The notes: generated by a model from the sequence alone, not told the origin. Shown: positions 8,012-16,305, numbered from the stretch's first letter. The stretch is DNA of 64,000 nt from Dactylosporangium fulvum (GCF_025137375.1 NZ_CP073720.1:9200501-9264500); one strand, 5' to 3'. Numbers and translations are program-made.

Positions 8012-8175
8012 CGCGCCTCACCGCCGTCCGGGGCGGTCCGGCCGGGACCGAGACGGCAGGCGTCGCAGCGGTCCACGGCCGGCGGCAGCGGAGCGAGGTT
8101 CGTACATTCGGCGCAGGTGCGCCACACCGCGCCGCCTGGCGACGTGATGCGGGCACCATCGACTAGCTTGGGCAT
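8008..8175 (-). CDS. small zinc-ribbon protein
   Basis: A 55-aa product from ATG 8175, chosen because AAGGAAGG lies 4–5 bp upstream. Two CxxC pairs (CAEC … CDAC) separated by 13 residues form a likely zinc ribbon. Such mini-proteins are common in actinomycete plasmid transfer operons; function unknown. It overlaps the next gene by 4 bp. Confidence 0.7.
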   Translation of the reverse strand: MPKLVDGARITSPGGAVWRTCAECTNLAPLPPAVDRCDACRLGPGRTAPDGGEAR

Positions 8176-8203
8176 TCCAGCCTTCCTTGAGGGGGTTGGG
8201 AAG

Positions 8204-8245
8204 GCGGGGCGGGTAGATCTCTTGCCGGAGGAAGACCCGCCCCGC
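8204..8245 (-). terminator. hairpin between pra-like gene and transfer operon
   Basis: Perfect 11-bp inverted repeat (GCGGGGCGGGT / ACCCGCCCCGC) with a 20-nt loop, directly after the pra-like stop codon. It may end pra transcription or attenuate read-through into the transfer operon. Confidence 0.5.
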
Positions 8246-8258
8246 GCAACAGCGCGGT

Positions 8259-8699
8259 TCAGGCAGCAGCGGCAGCGGCGAATTCGGCCGGGGCGACGAT
8301 GCCCGAGGCGCGGTACGACCAGGCCAGCCGGGCACGGCACCGATGCGGCTGCCGATCTCCTTTGCAGCCGGACGTGTCGGTGTACGGCGTGACCATCAGG
8401 TCGGTGAACGCGACCGGCGTGATGGACATCCCGGCCACCTGAATCGGCGCCGGCGGGACGGGCTGATGCGCCGCCGCGATCTTCACCTTCACCTGCGGCG
8501 ACCTGCCGAACTTCGTCGCCTCCGGGTCCTGGTCGATCACCGTGACCACCCACAGACGGACACCGTGCTCGTCACGGGCCTGGTTGTCGTCCTCGCGGAG
8601 CTTGTCGAAGTCGGTCTGCTTGTCGACGCCGAGGAACAGAGCCCCAGCGGGGAACGCGTACTCGAACGGCACCGGGTACCGGACAGAGTTGGGGAGCAA
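8259..8699 (-). CDS. pra: Pra-like activator of replication, integration and excision
   Basis: Pra of pSAM2 switches on rep, xis and int; homologues are annotated as plasmid replication, integration and excision activator. The 146-aa product starts best at TTG 8699, six bases after GGAGG; a longer frame to 8756 lacks such a site. Recognisable family segments are PVPFEYAFPAGALFLGVD, VTVIDQDPEAT, a QPVPPAPI stretch and the C-terminal LAWSYRASGIVAP. Palindromic sequences resembling GntR operators lie upstream (8791–8804 and around 8744–8756), consistent with KorSA-type repression of pra (known in pSAM2; inferred here). Confidence 0.75.
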   Translation of the reverse strand: MLPNSVRYPVPFEYAFPAGALFLGVDKQTDFDKLREDDNQARDEHGVRLWVVTVIDQDPEATKFGRSPQVKVKIAAAHQPVPPAPIQVAGMSITPVAFTDLMVTPYTDTSGCKGDRQPHRCRARLAWSYRASGIVAPAEFAAAAAA

Positions 8700-8790
8700 G
8701 GGGAACCTCCATTGGCTTGTGCACTTAGCTGCAACAGTAGGAGCACTTGTAAACACATGCCAATGAGTAATTCGAGATATGCCTATCAGT

Positions 8791-8804
8791 CAAGTAGCCA
8801 CTTG
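8791..8804. promoter_or_regulatory. candidate KorSA-type operator upstream of pra
   Basis: The inverted repeat CAAGT-AGCC-ACTTG is a permutation of the ACTTGT…ACAAGT half-sites bound by HutC/GntR regulators. A second partial site (ACTTGTAAACACA) lies at 8745–8757, closer to the gene. Binding is inferred from motif type only. Confidence 0.4.
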
Positions 8805-8871
8805 CACCCTTGACCAGCAACGAAGAAGCGCCCGAGCCGACGGCTCGGGCGCAAGATTTCTTCGATGCCTG

Positions 8872-9600
8872 TCAGGACAGCGGGTACGTGTCCTCGATCT
8901 CATGCCGGTTACCCGGCAGCACAACGTCGACGGCGAGGACCAGGTCGCCGCGCGCAGTGTGCACGGCGATGGTCACCGCGAGCACAGGTTCATCGGCACT
9001 GATGTCGAGGAGCTGCGCCTCCTCGACTGTCGGCCGACGCGCAGATGTCCACTCGACTGCATAGTCCCCACGGACGCTCTTGCGCTGCGCGAGATGGTCG
9101 AGCAGGCTCCCGGCGATCGGCTCCGGCTTCGTCGCGTCGGAGCCGGCGGCCACGTCGATCGGCAGCCACACCGTAACCAGGTCGACGGCACCCTCCTCCG
9201 CGGTCGTCCGGCGTTTCCGCTGGAACACCGGCGTCCCCTCGGGGACGGCGAGGATCGACGCAACCCGCCGGTCGGCGAGCACCGGCGCCACGGCGAGCAG
9301 CTCGGTTTCGGCCACCTCATCCAGATGCAGAGCGCCGTGAGCGTGCGGCGGCACGGTCCGGCGTGCGGTCGGCTTGCCCCGGACGAAGTTCGCCTTGCCC
9401 TGCTGCGACTCGATCCAGCCGTCCTGCTTGAGGTACGCCAGAGCCTTGAGCACGGTGGGTCGCGAGACGTCGAACTCCGCGGCGAGCTGGTTCTCCGAGG
9501 GCAGCGCGGCACCCGGCTTGTACGTCCCGCCTTCGATGCGCTGCCGCAACGTGTTGAGGACCCGGACGTACTTCGGAGTCCTCGGTTCGAGGTTCAGCAC
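8872..9600 (-). CDS. korSA: GntR/HutC-family repressor, KorSA-like
   Basis: The 242-aa protein has an N-terminal winged HTH (KYVRVLNTLRQRIEGGTYKP, then LPSENQLAAEFDVSRPTV) and a C-terminal UTRA-type effector domain (about 95–235). In pSAM2 the homologous KorSA represses pra and itself, keeping the element integrated. The location beside a pra-like gene and a perfect CTTGT…ACAAG palindrome in its own upstream region support this role. The start at ATG 9600 is followed directly by the HTH. Confidence 0.85.
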   Translation of the reverse strand: MLNLEPRTPKYVRVLNTLRQRIEGGTYKPGAALPSENQLAAEFDVSRPTVLKALAYLKQDGWIESQQGKANFVRGKPTARRTVPPHAHGALHLDEVAETELLAVAPVLADRRVASILAVPEGTPVFQRKRRTTAEEGAVDLVTVWLPIDVAAGSDATKPEPIAGSLLDHLAQRKSVRGDYAVEWTSARRPTVEEAQLLDISADEPVLAVTIAVHTARGDLVLAVDVVLPGNRHEIEDTYPLS

Positions 9601-9625
9601 GCGGAACCGCCCTCGCCTGATCGCT

Positions 9626-9640
9626 ACTTGTTAAGACAAG
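9626..9640. promoter_or_regulatory. candidate autoregulatory GntR operator
   Basis: ACTTGTTAAGACAAG contains the perfect palindrome CTTGT-TAAG-ACAAG (9627–9640), close to the HutC/YvoA-type consensus, 27 bp upstream of the GntR gene start. A half-site (GCACAAGTG) follows at about 9663–9671. Confidence 0.55.
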
Positions 9641-9692
9641 ACCGTAGTGAGTTAACGATGAGTGCACAAGTGGACTGTCAGACCACCGTCAG

Positions 9693-9941
9693 CTATCCGA
9701 ACCAGCCAGATCCGCCCATGGCCCGTGCCGACAGCCGCTCAGGTCTCGACGCACCTGGCCGACGTCGCGGGAGCCGGCCATAGCGGTTCAGCGTCCGGAG
9801 CGCCGCGCGTCGCGGTGAGCACGGACCCTCGATGCCGCAGGCGGTACACATGCTGCCGTTGAGCGTCAGCGAGTGGCGGTTGAGTTCCTCCTGAGCGGCG
9901 TTGACCTGGTCGCGTGCGTCGGTGGAGAGGTACACCGTCAC
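9693..9941 (-). CDS. AICE small protein with CxxC
   Basis: 82-aa product from GTG 9941, chosen because it overlaps the upstream stop as GTGA and is preceded by GGAGAG. The N-terminus VTVYLSTDARDQVNAAQEEL looks like an amphipathic strand–helix; the middle has CTACGIEGPC. No family recognised. It closes the four-gene cluster of small proteins that ends here. Confidence 0.6.
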   Translation of the reverse strand: MTVYLSTDARDQVNAAQEELNRHSLTLNGSMCTACGIEGPCSPRRAALRTLNRYGRLPRRRPGASRPERLSARAMGGSGWFG

Positions 9942-10312
9942 GACGTCTCTCCGGCCATGAGCGCCCGTATGCCGTCGCACCGGTACAGCCGTGGAGGTAC
10001 CCCGGGCAGAGCGACATGCCGATCACTGCCGCAGACGCCGCACACCAGGTTGCGGTGGGTCCAGACGGTGAACTGCCGGTACAGCTTGTGCCCTGAGTGC
10101 CTGCCGATCTCTGTATCCGCTACCCGCAGTTGCCCGGCCGTCGCGGCTCGAACCAGGTCGTAGAAGCCCCTCATGCGGTGCCGGATGAGCAGCCGGGCCG
10201 TCAGACACGGCCAGCGGCAGCCGCACTCTGCGCAGGTCCAGTCAGGTCGGCATACCCGATGGCGCTCGGCGGCGCGGTAGAACCGTTCGGTGTAGAGAAC
10301 CGGCTCAGCCAT
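9938..10312 (-). CDS. cysteine-rich AICE hypothetical protein
   Basis: The 124-aa product has several Cys pairs (CAECGCRWPC near residues 27–36 and CGVCGSDRH near 91–99), so it is likely a zinc-binding protein. It starts at ATG 10312, three bases after the preceding stop codon, and overlaps the next gene by 4 bp, so the cluster is one operon. Function unknown. Confidence 0.65.
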   Translation of the reverse strand: MAEPVLYTERFYRAAERHRVCRPDWTCAECGCRWPCLTARLLIRHRMRGFYDLVRAATAGQLRVADTEIGRHSGHKLYRQFTVWTHRNLVCGVCGSDRHVALPGVPPRLYRCDGIRALMAGETS

Positions 10313-10315
10313 CGT

Positions 10316-10633
10316 TCACTCGTCCCCTTCCGTCGCGACCGGCCAGAGGCGGTCGGGCTCAACGAGGACGGAGACCTCACCGGTCGGCCGGTACACCGGA
10401 TCGAGCTCGGCGCCCGACAGCCGCACGCGATCACCGAGCGCAGGGTCGGTGTCGACGGCCCGGACCTTGATCCGAGCCGCTCGCCCGCCGGCACCCTCTT
10501 CGAGCGACGGGCGTATCCAGGCCCACACGATGTGGCCGGGTTCCGGGACGTACATCACCGATACCCCGATCCGGTGGAACGGCACCGAGGCGGGCGGGCG
10601 TTCGACGGCCCACGGGCGGGCCGGGTCCAGCAC
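10316..10633 (-). CDS. hypothetical protein of the AICE small-gene operon
   Basis: The frame is open much further upstream, but the most plausible start is GTG 10633, just after the zinc-finger gene ends (10650), giving 105 aa. The sequence has beta-rich segments (VSVMYVPEPGHIVWAWIRPS; GEVSVLVEPDRLWPVA) and no recognised motif. The actual start is uncertain by tens of codons. Confidence 0.55.
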   Translation of the reverse strand: MLDPARPWAVERPPASVPFHRIGVSVMYVPEPGHIVWAWIRPSLEEGAGGRAARIKVRAVDTDPALGDRVRLSGAELDPVYRPTGEVSVLVEPDRLWPVATEGDE

Positions 10634-10649
10634 CCGCCCCGGTGCCAGC

Positions 10650-10838
10650 TCACGAGGCCGCCCCGTCCAGATCGACGCTCGGATCTCCGCAGACCCGACA
10701 CGCCCGCCGGCTACGCCCGGCCCGCGCTCCACGCTCCCCGCCGGTGGCGAGGGAGAGCTTGGCCGTGACGTACACCCACCCGAACCCGGCACACGCACCG
10801 CACCGGTCGGCCTGATCGACGCTCTCGGCGCTCCCCAT
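10650..10838 (-). CDS. small DnaJ-like zinc-finger protein
   Basis: 62-aa product with CGACAGFGWV and CRVCGD motifs, two CxxC pairs like half of a DnaJ zinc finger. ATG 10838 is preceded by GAGGAGGAC. It is the first gene of the small-protein operon reading toward the GntR gene. Similar mini-proteins occur on Streptomyces and Micromonospora plasmids; role unknown. Confidence 0.6.
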   Translation of the reverse strand: MGSAESVDQADRCGACAGFGWVYVTAKLSLATGGERGARAGRSRRACRVCGDPSVDLDGAAS

Positions 10839-10981
10839 GGGTCGCCGTCCTCCTCACGATCGTGTCCCTGCGCGCTGGGCGACCGATCCACCGCGTGAGG
10901 GCTGCGGATCGAGGGATGCGCAAGGCTCGCTGCTACGAGAAATCGTGCGGCAACACCGAGTGATCACCCCGCAACGCGAAA

Positions 10982-11005
10982 CAACCCGCACTTTTGTGCG
11001 GGTTG
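10982..11005 (-). terminator. strong terminator after flavoprotein gene
   Basis: A perfect 10-bp stem (CAACCCGCAC / GTGCGGGTTG) with a TTTT loop, 22 bp past the flavoprotein stop codon. It insulates the cargo regulators from the small-protein operon. Confidence 0.75.
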
Positions 11006-11026
11006 CGGATCCTGAGAACGCGGCTG

Positions 11027-11578
11027 TCAGCCGCCGATGAGCGCGTCGACCTGGGCGACGAGCCAGGCTGGGTCGAAGCGTTCCATGACCTCGGGTCCGG
11101 TGCCGGACTTGGTCGGCGCCGCGCCGAGCTGCCCGGTGTGGATGTCGACTAGGCGCACACCGGCCCCGCGCAGAACATCGAGGCTTGCCGCCCAGACCGG
11201 GTGGCCCCAGAGCTTGTCGTTCACCATCGGCACCACGACCGTCGGCAGCCCCATGCCGATCGCCTCGCAGAACTGTCCGAGCGCGTAGGTGTCCATGGCT
11301 CCGGCAGCAGCCTTGTTGATCGTGTTGAACGTGGCCGGGCACACCACGAGCGCTGCCGGCGGATCGGCCCGGCGCTCCAATGTCGGCGCCCGGTAGTCGA
11401 ACTGTGGCGGTTGCCCAGTCAGCCGCTTGACGGCATCCGCGTTCAGCCAGTCCCGGGCCGCGGACGTGCCAACCACACGCGGCCACCAACCCGCACCGAG
11501 GAAGGCGTTCACCAGGTCGGATGTGCGCAGCGTCAACGGAGCACCGCACACGACGAGCGTCACTGAGCGATCAGCCAC
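11027..11578 (-). CDS. flavoprotein of the HFCD (PPC-decarboxylase-like) family
   Basis: The 183-aa protein has the fold markers of homo-oligomeric flavin-containing Cys decarboxylases: an N-terminal LVVCGAPLTLRTSDLV, a VVCPATFNTINKAAAG segment in the place of the FMN-contacting PASANT motif, and LPTVVVPMVNDKLW. Relatives are phosphopantothenoylcysteine decarboxylase and lantibiotic EpiD-type enzymes, but the substrate is unknown. The start lies 5 bp after the XRE-TPR regulator, so the pair is an operon. This pair is a recurrent accessory unit on actinobacterial integrative elements as far as I recall. Confidence 0.75.
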   Translation of the reverse strand: MADRSVTLVVCGAPLTLRTSDLVNAFLGAGWWPRVVGTSAARDWLNADAVKRLTGQPPQFDYRAPTLERRADPPAALVVCPATFNTINKAAAGAMDTYALGQFCEAIGMGLPTVVVPMVNDKLWGHPVWAASLDVLRGAGVRLVDIHTGQLGAAPTKSGTGPEVMERFDPAWLVAQVDALIGG

Positions 11579-11583
11579 ACCCG

Positions 11584-12795
11584 CTAGTCCAGCACACCCG
11601 CCCGAACCGCCAACCGATGCAGGGCACTCGTCTTCGACTTCTTCTGCCGCGCCAGCATCTCCCGCACCAGCTCACGAGCCATGACGTTGTACCGCACCAT
11701 CTCCGGCGCCGTTCGCTCCGCCTCCATCAGATGCAGCAACGCATCGGCGTCACGCTTGCGCTGAACCTGCGCCCACGCCAGATCGAGATGAACCTGCGCC
11801 TGCCGGCTCTTGAGCCCATCCGGTAGCCGGTCCGGGTCAACGACATCCGCCGCCCGGATTGCCTCAGCTGGATCGCCCAGCTCGGCCGCTACCGACACGC
11901 GGTGAATGGCCACGTTCGTCGGGCCGAATGCGGTCCAGGCATAGTTGCCGTCCCGCCCGAGCATCGTGGCGAGCGTCTCGGCGCGGTCCAGCCGGCGCCA
12001 TGCCTCGCCGCGGTCGGTACGGCGTCCGGCGATCACTGCGGAGATGAGCCACAACGAGCCGGCCACGGACGTGATCTCGGGCTGTTCCGGTCGAGCATCG
12101 CGGTTGACCACTTCAGCCATCCGTACCGCGAGTCGTTCGGCGTCCTCGGCGCGATCCGCCCGCAGCAGCGCGCACACCACCTGGTAGGCAGCCAGACCAC
12201 GCGACTCCACCAACTCGACGTCGGTCGCGGCTAAGGCCGCCCGGTCCGCCGACAGCAGCGCAAGGTCAGCAGCACCCATCTTGGTGAGCAACTTCGCCGC
12301 CATGGCGTAGGCACTGACGTAGCTGGCCAGCGCGCCCCGCCGAACGTCGCCAGATCCAAACGACCGGAGCAAATCCGCCGACGAGAGCACCGCCGGCAGC
12401 ACCTCAATGACGCGCTCGTACTCGGCAGCCTGGTAGGCGCGATGCGCGTCGTCGATCCGCTGACGTACGTCGGCCACGTCGACCTGGACGTCAGGATTTA
12501 TACCGAGCAGGCTGTCATACCGGGCAAAGAACTGCCGTACTGCGTCAAGCCTATCGACAGCCGGACTTCCGTTCGGGGCGAACTGCCACGGCTGTCCGGT
12601 AAGCGCCTCGACATCCACGTGCAAGACCTTGGCCAGATCCAAGAGGACTGACAGCCGGTCAACAGAGCGAACGCCACGCTCTACCTGCGAGAGCCACGAC
12701 TCAGATCGGCCGACGAGCCCAGCCAATGCGGCCTGGCTGAGACCACGTCTCCGCCGGTAAGCGGCGATCCGTTCACCAACCGAACCTAACACCAT
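11584..12795 (-). CDS. XRE-family regulator with TPR-like C-terminal domain
   Basis: 403-aa product from ATG 12795. The N-terminal helix-turn-helix (ERIAAYRRRRGLSQAALAGL, residues about 7–60) is followed by a long helical region resembling tetratricopeptide repeats (about 85–400). This layout is typical of actinobacterial regulators sensing peptides or signalling ligands. Codon 3 is TTA, rare in such genomes and in Streptomyces linked to bldA control. It is divergent from the Trypco2/protease genes, with 170 bp between, and co-transcribed with the flavoprotein. It may control the conflict module, but that is only an inference from position. Confidence 0.8.
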   Translation of the reverse strand: MVLGSVGERIAAYRRRRGLSQAALAGLVGRSESWLSQVERGVRSVDRLSVLLDLAKVLHVDVEALTGQPWQFAPNGSPAVDRLDAVRQFFARYDSLLGINPDVQVDVADVRQRIDDAHRAYQAAEYERVIEVLPAVLSSADLLRSFGSGDVRRGALASYVSAYAMAAKLLTKMGAADLALLSADRAALAATDVELVESRGLAAYQVVCALLRADRAEDAERLAVRMAEVVNRDARPEQPEITSVAGSLWLISAVIAGRRTDRGEAWRRLDRAETLATMLGRDGNYAWTAFGPTNVAIHRVSVAAELGDPAEAIRAADVVDPDRLPDGLKSRQAQVHLDLAWAQVQRKRDADALLHLMEAERTAPEMVRYNVMARELVREMLARQKKSKTSALHRLAVRAGVLD

Positions 12796-12966
12796 ACCTG
12801 AACTATGCCAGACAGCGGCGGCTAGCGGCGGGGCCAGTTTGGGAGTGATCGCCGCCGACGAAAGTTGCAAACGTCAGGCAAGGATAGGGTACCGATTCGA
12901 GGGAAACCTGGTGCTACCATGTCGCAATCTTCGGCCACATGATGACCTTCGTTTCATCAGAACTGA

Positions 12967-13293
12967 ATGGACAATCCGTCAATGGAACCGCCTTACATTC
13001 CCCTAACACAAGCCATCGGTGAGCTAAGAACCGAACTGCTCGCCGCAGTCGAACAGGCGACCGACGAGGGTCTAAGATTTGATGTCGAAACAATTGAACT
13101 GGAGCTCCAAATAGTAGCTGGCGCCACCGGGAAAGCTGAAGTGGGGGGCGGATTCTGGGGTGTTCTAACCGCAAAAGCGGCAGTCGAGGGATACAAGAAC
13201 GCCACACAGAAAGTCAAGCTAGTACTTAAGCCTCAAACTCAAGGAAACGGCAAGGTTCAGGTGTCTGACGACCTGCCGCCGAATCTAAGATAG
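12967..13293 (+). CDS. Trypco2-domain protein, partner of trypsin-like protease
   Basis: 108 aa (or 103 aa from the internal ATG 12982). The whole protein matches the trypsin-co-occurring domain 2 pattern: IPLTQAIGELRTELLAAV, GLRFDVETIELELQIVAG, then a Lys-rich VKLVLKPQT end. Trypco2 proteins are small accessory subunits found next to trypsin-like peptidases in NTPase-dependent conflict systems (Kaur, Burroughs and Aravind). It lies 12 bp upstream of the protease–NTPase gene on the same strand, so they are an operon. Base composition is clearly less GC-rich than the flanks, suggesting recent acquisition. Confidence 0.8.
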   Translation: MDNPSMEPPYIPLTQAIGELRTELLAAVEQATDEGLRFDVETIELELQIVAGATGKAEVGGGFWGVLTAKAAVEGYKNATQKVKLVLKPQTQGNGKVQVSDDLPPNLR

Positions 13294-13305
13294 CAGCGCG
13301 CATTC

Positions 13306-16254
13306 ATGGAAATGCAATCGCTCGTTGAGATCGCCGCACGAAAATTCGGCACTGGCTATCTGGTCAGTGCCGACTTGGTGCTCACCGCCAGACATGTCGT
13401 CGAGGCGAGCGACGAGATTCGGGTAAGGCCTCTGGGGTCAGATGAATGGTTCGCTGCCCAAGTGGTTTGGCGCGGAAATGACAGTACCGACGCCGCTCTA
13501 ATCCGGGTGTCCATGAATTCCCCCCCACCTTTCGGTCGGCATTCCGTTAGGTGGGCACGAGTGGCATCCAAAATCCCGCAACTCTGCAGGACAACCGGAT
13601 TTCCAAATACCCACGCGTCATCGGACGGGGTCCGCGATACCGATACGGTAATTGGCATTCTTGTTCCAGGAGTCTCACAGAAGGCCGGACGCCTCGCCAT
13701 CGCCTCATTGACCGGCAGTCCAACGATAAGTCGAATTTCACAGGGATCCCCCTGGTCAGGCATATCGGGAAGTCCGGTATTTACTTCACCCGGCCAACGA
13801 CTGGTTGGGATCGTCGCTACCGCCGATACAGCGTATGGGAACCGACTTGAGGCAGTAGCCATCGCCGACCTCTTGTCCGATCCTCAATTTAACGAGCTGG
13901 TAGGCACGCCTCACCTGGAAATAATCACCGATGACACAGCGATACTTCGTCCGCCGTACGTGTCGCTTCCAGCCCGTTACCCAGATTCCTGGCTACTTGA
14001 GCCGAGGTACGCAACCGTCGCGTTCACCGGAAGGGATGACGAACTAAGGGAGCTTTTCGCATGGGCGGAAAGCGAGCACGCCGTAAGCGTGGCAATTATT
14101 CGAGGTGCCGGCGGAAGCGGCAAGACGCGACTCGGGGCGGAATTCGCCAGGGAACTAGCGGAAGCAAATTGGGACGCCGGGTTTCTCAATATGGAAGAAG
14201 CCAAACGATTCTCGCCTGAAGAAGCTTCCGGACGCTCAACACTGCTTGTACTTGACTATCCTTCGAGATACGTAGCACAGCTAAAGGAGCTACTCAATAT
14301 CGTTGTCATCGCCGGGCGGGGCGTGGGTAAAATCAGACTCTTACTGCTCGAACGTACGCTCGGTTCTTGGTGGGACGACCTGGATCATGCAAGTAGATCA
14401 ATGGCGGGTGAGCTTCTCGATCTCGATATTGACCTCGAATCAAAAGATGATGACGAGTCTCATTTGATAGGTCAGCTCGATGCAGCGCTAAATTCTTACG
14501 CCGACATCCTAGAAGCACCACGAATTGAATCCCAGCACATCGATCTAAGCGATTTCACGTCTACGCTTGAAGTGCACATTGCCGCCCTGCTTGCTTACAA
14601 AAACCAAGAGGGCGCACAAGACTTCACTCAGTCAAGAACCTCCGTATTCTCTGCCCTTCTCGCAAGAGAGCGGCAGCGGTGGGAGTCGTATCTTCCGAAG
14701 CATAAACTTCAGGGTCTTCACTCGACGGTAGCGCGACAACTGGTGGCGATCACGTCGCTACTTCGGCCCCGACTCGCAGACCTTCCCGCAATCATTGAGG
14801 CCGTACCGACTGTTAGCACAGTTGACGATCGAAGTAAGGCCGCATTTTGGCTTCAGGACATGTTCGCAACTCCCAGCGGCGTCCTTGAAGCGATCGGCCC
14901 GGATTTGCTCGTTGCCCGCCTCCTTGAAACCACACCACAGCTTTCCGCACTTATCGAATCCGTCAACTCGTCGTCCGAATTGAACGCGCAATATCGTGAC
15001 CGAATGTTCCATCTCCTCAGCATGGCATCGGAGACCGAGCAGGAAGTTAGAACAGCAACCGCAGCCTTCGTGACGGCAAATCTCGTGTTCCTCACTCGCG
15101 AATTGGTTCAACAACCCGCTGAAGTCCGATTCATGTATTCGCTAAGAGCGGCATTGTCGGTTTGCGCGCCGTCCGAGACACTGGCAAGCCAGGCCGAACG
15201 TGCGCGGGCGGAGATCCCTGATGATCGAGACAACCGGTTCGCGTTTATCCTTGAGGCGCTGAGCGCTGTGATAGTCGAGGATCGAAGAAGGCTCTTTACA
15301 ACGAAGATAGACGCTGTCGCGCAAAGCACTCTTGCATCCCCAACGGGCCGTCGATATCACAAGTTCTCGGTTGAGCTTCTTAATTACGGCCGATATCTAG
15401 GGTACGTTTCGCAATGGCCCCGAGCCTTCGCCGTCACGGCGGAAGCCGCCGAAATTTGTCGCGCGCTACATGACGCAGCGGAGCAAATAGGCGACTTGGG
15501 CAACCTTGCGATTGCGTTGAGCCACTGCGGAAACTATGTGAACCAATGCCGCATGCACGACGAAGGAGTTCGGGTAGGCCGCGCAGCCATCAGGGTTTGG
15601 CGACGCTTGGCATCAATCAACGAAATATACTACTTCGATCTGGGGATATCTCTTAGGAATCTGGGAAGGGCACTCTGCTCGTCAGGGCAAGCCGCACAAG
15701 CGGTACGCGTCGCTCAGGAATCCGTTTCCGTGGGAAGACGGGCAATTGAGATTGAGCGCCGAAGAGCGACAGGCCGGTATGAGAGGGCGCAAAATGAGTT
15801 GAGTGGAGCGCTGGCGGACTTAGCTCACCATCTGATGGATATCGGCAACTTCCGTGGTGCTATCGACGCCATCCGAAAGGCCGATTCAATTGAGGCACGG
15901 TTGGGCACTCAACCCAAGTTGCCAGACGGTTCGACAGTATCTTCAAACAGCTACGCTCTAACCCAACTTGCGTTGCGACAGAAGCGTTTCAACGACGCGA
16001 TCGAGCTAGCTACGGTCACCGTCAAACTGAACGCAATGTCCTACGTCGAAAACCCCGGACGATTTTACGCCGTGCGCCACTCGCTCGAAATGCTGATGGA
16101 GGCACTGGAAGGTGCCCAGCAGTATGACGAGGCACAGGGGGTCCGCGAGCAATGGAACGACTTCCTCATCGAGACAACGACAGAGCAGTATCGGGAAACA
16201 CATGGAGAGATCCGCCAGGACGACATCGACCGGCTGCTACGCGCCGCCATCTAG
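13306..16254 (+). CDS. trypsin-like protease – STAND-type P-loop NTPase – TPR protein
   Basis: 982-aa multidomain protein. The N-terminal trypsin-like domain has all three catalytic residues: His30 in VLTARHVV, Asp62 in STDAALIRV and Ser154 in GISGSPVF. A P-loop NTPase follows: Walker A GAGGSGKT (267–274) and Walker B LLVLDY (313–318). The rest is helical, ending in TPR-like repeats (about 730–960, e.g. LRNLGRALCSSGQAAQAVRV). This architecture with a Trypco2 partner matches predicted immune/conflict systems in which TPRs sense a signal, the NTPase switches and the protease is the effector (inference). In-frame TTA codon at 14341. GC is low: 27 of the 60 bases at 14521–14580 are G or C. Start could be M1 or M3. 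Confidence 0.85.
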   Translation: MEMQSLVEIAARKFGTGYLVSADLVLTARHVVEASDEIRVRPLGSDEWFAAQVVWRGNDSTDAALIRVSMNSPPPFGRHSVRWARVASKIPQLCRTTGFPNTHASSDGVRDTDTVIGILVPGVSQKAGRLAIASLTGSPTISRISQGSPWSGISGSPVFTSPGQRLVGIVATADTAYGNRLEAVAIADLLSDPQFNELVGTPHLEIITDDTAILRPPYVSLPARYPDSWLLEPRYATVAFTGRDDELRELFAWAESEHAVSVAIIRGAGGSGKTRLGAEFARELAEANWDAGFLNMEEAKRFSPEEASGRSTLLVLDYPSRYVAQLKELLNIVVIAGRGVGKIRLLLLERTLGSWWDDLDHASRSMAGELLDLDIDLESKDDDESHLIGQLDAALNSYADILEAPRIESQHIDLSDFTSTLEVHIAALLAYKNQEGAQDFTQSRTSVFSALLARERQRWESYLPKHKLQGLHSTVARQLVAITSLLRPRLADLPAIIEAVPTVSTVDDRSKAAFWLQDMFATPSGVLEAIGPDLLVARLLETTPQLSALIESVNSSSELNAQYRDRMFHLLSMASETEQEVRTATAAFVTANLVFLTRELVQQPAEVRFMYSLRAALSVCAPSETLASQAERARAEIPDDRDNRFAFILEALSAVIVEDRRRLFTTKIDAVAQSTLASPTGRRYHKFSVELLNYGRYLGYVSQWPRAFAVTAEAAEICRALHDAAEQIGDLGNLAIALSHCGNYVNQCRMHDEGVRVGRAAIRVWRRLASINEIYYFDLGISLRNLGRALCSSGQAAQAVRVAQESVSVGRRAIEIERRRATGRYERAQNELSGALADLAHHLMDIGNFRGAIDAIRKADSIEARLGTQPKLPDGSTVSSNSYALTQLALRQKRFNDAIELATVTVKLNAMSYVENPGRFYAVRHSLEMLMEALEGAQQYDEAQGVREQWNDFLIETTTEQYRETHGEIRQDDIDRLLRAAI

Positions 16255-16305
16255 GCTTGCACTGAAAGACGGCTTGTTGCCGAATTCGGCTCTTTAAAGT
16301 CAAGA

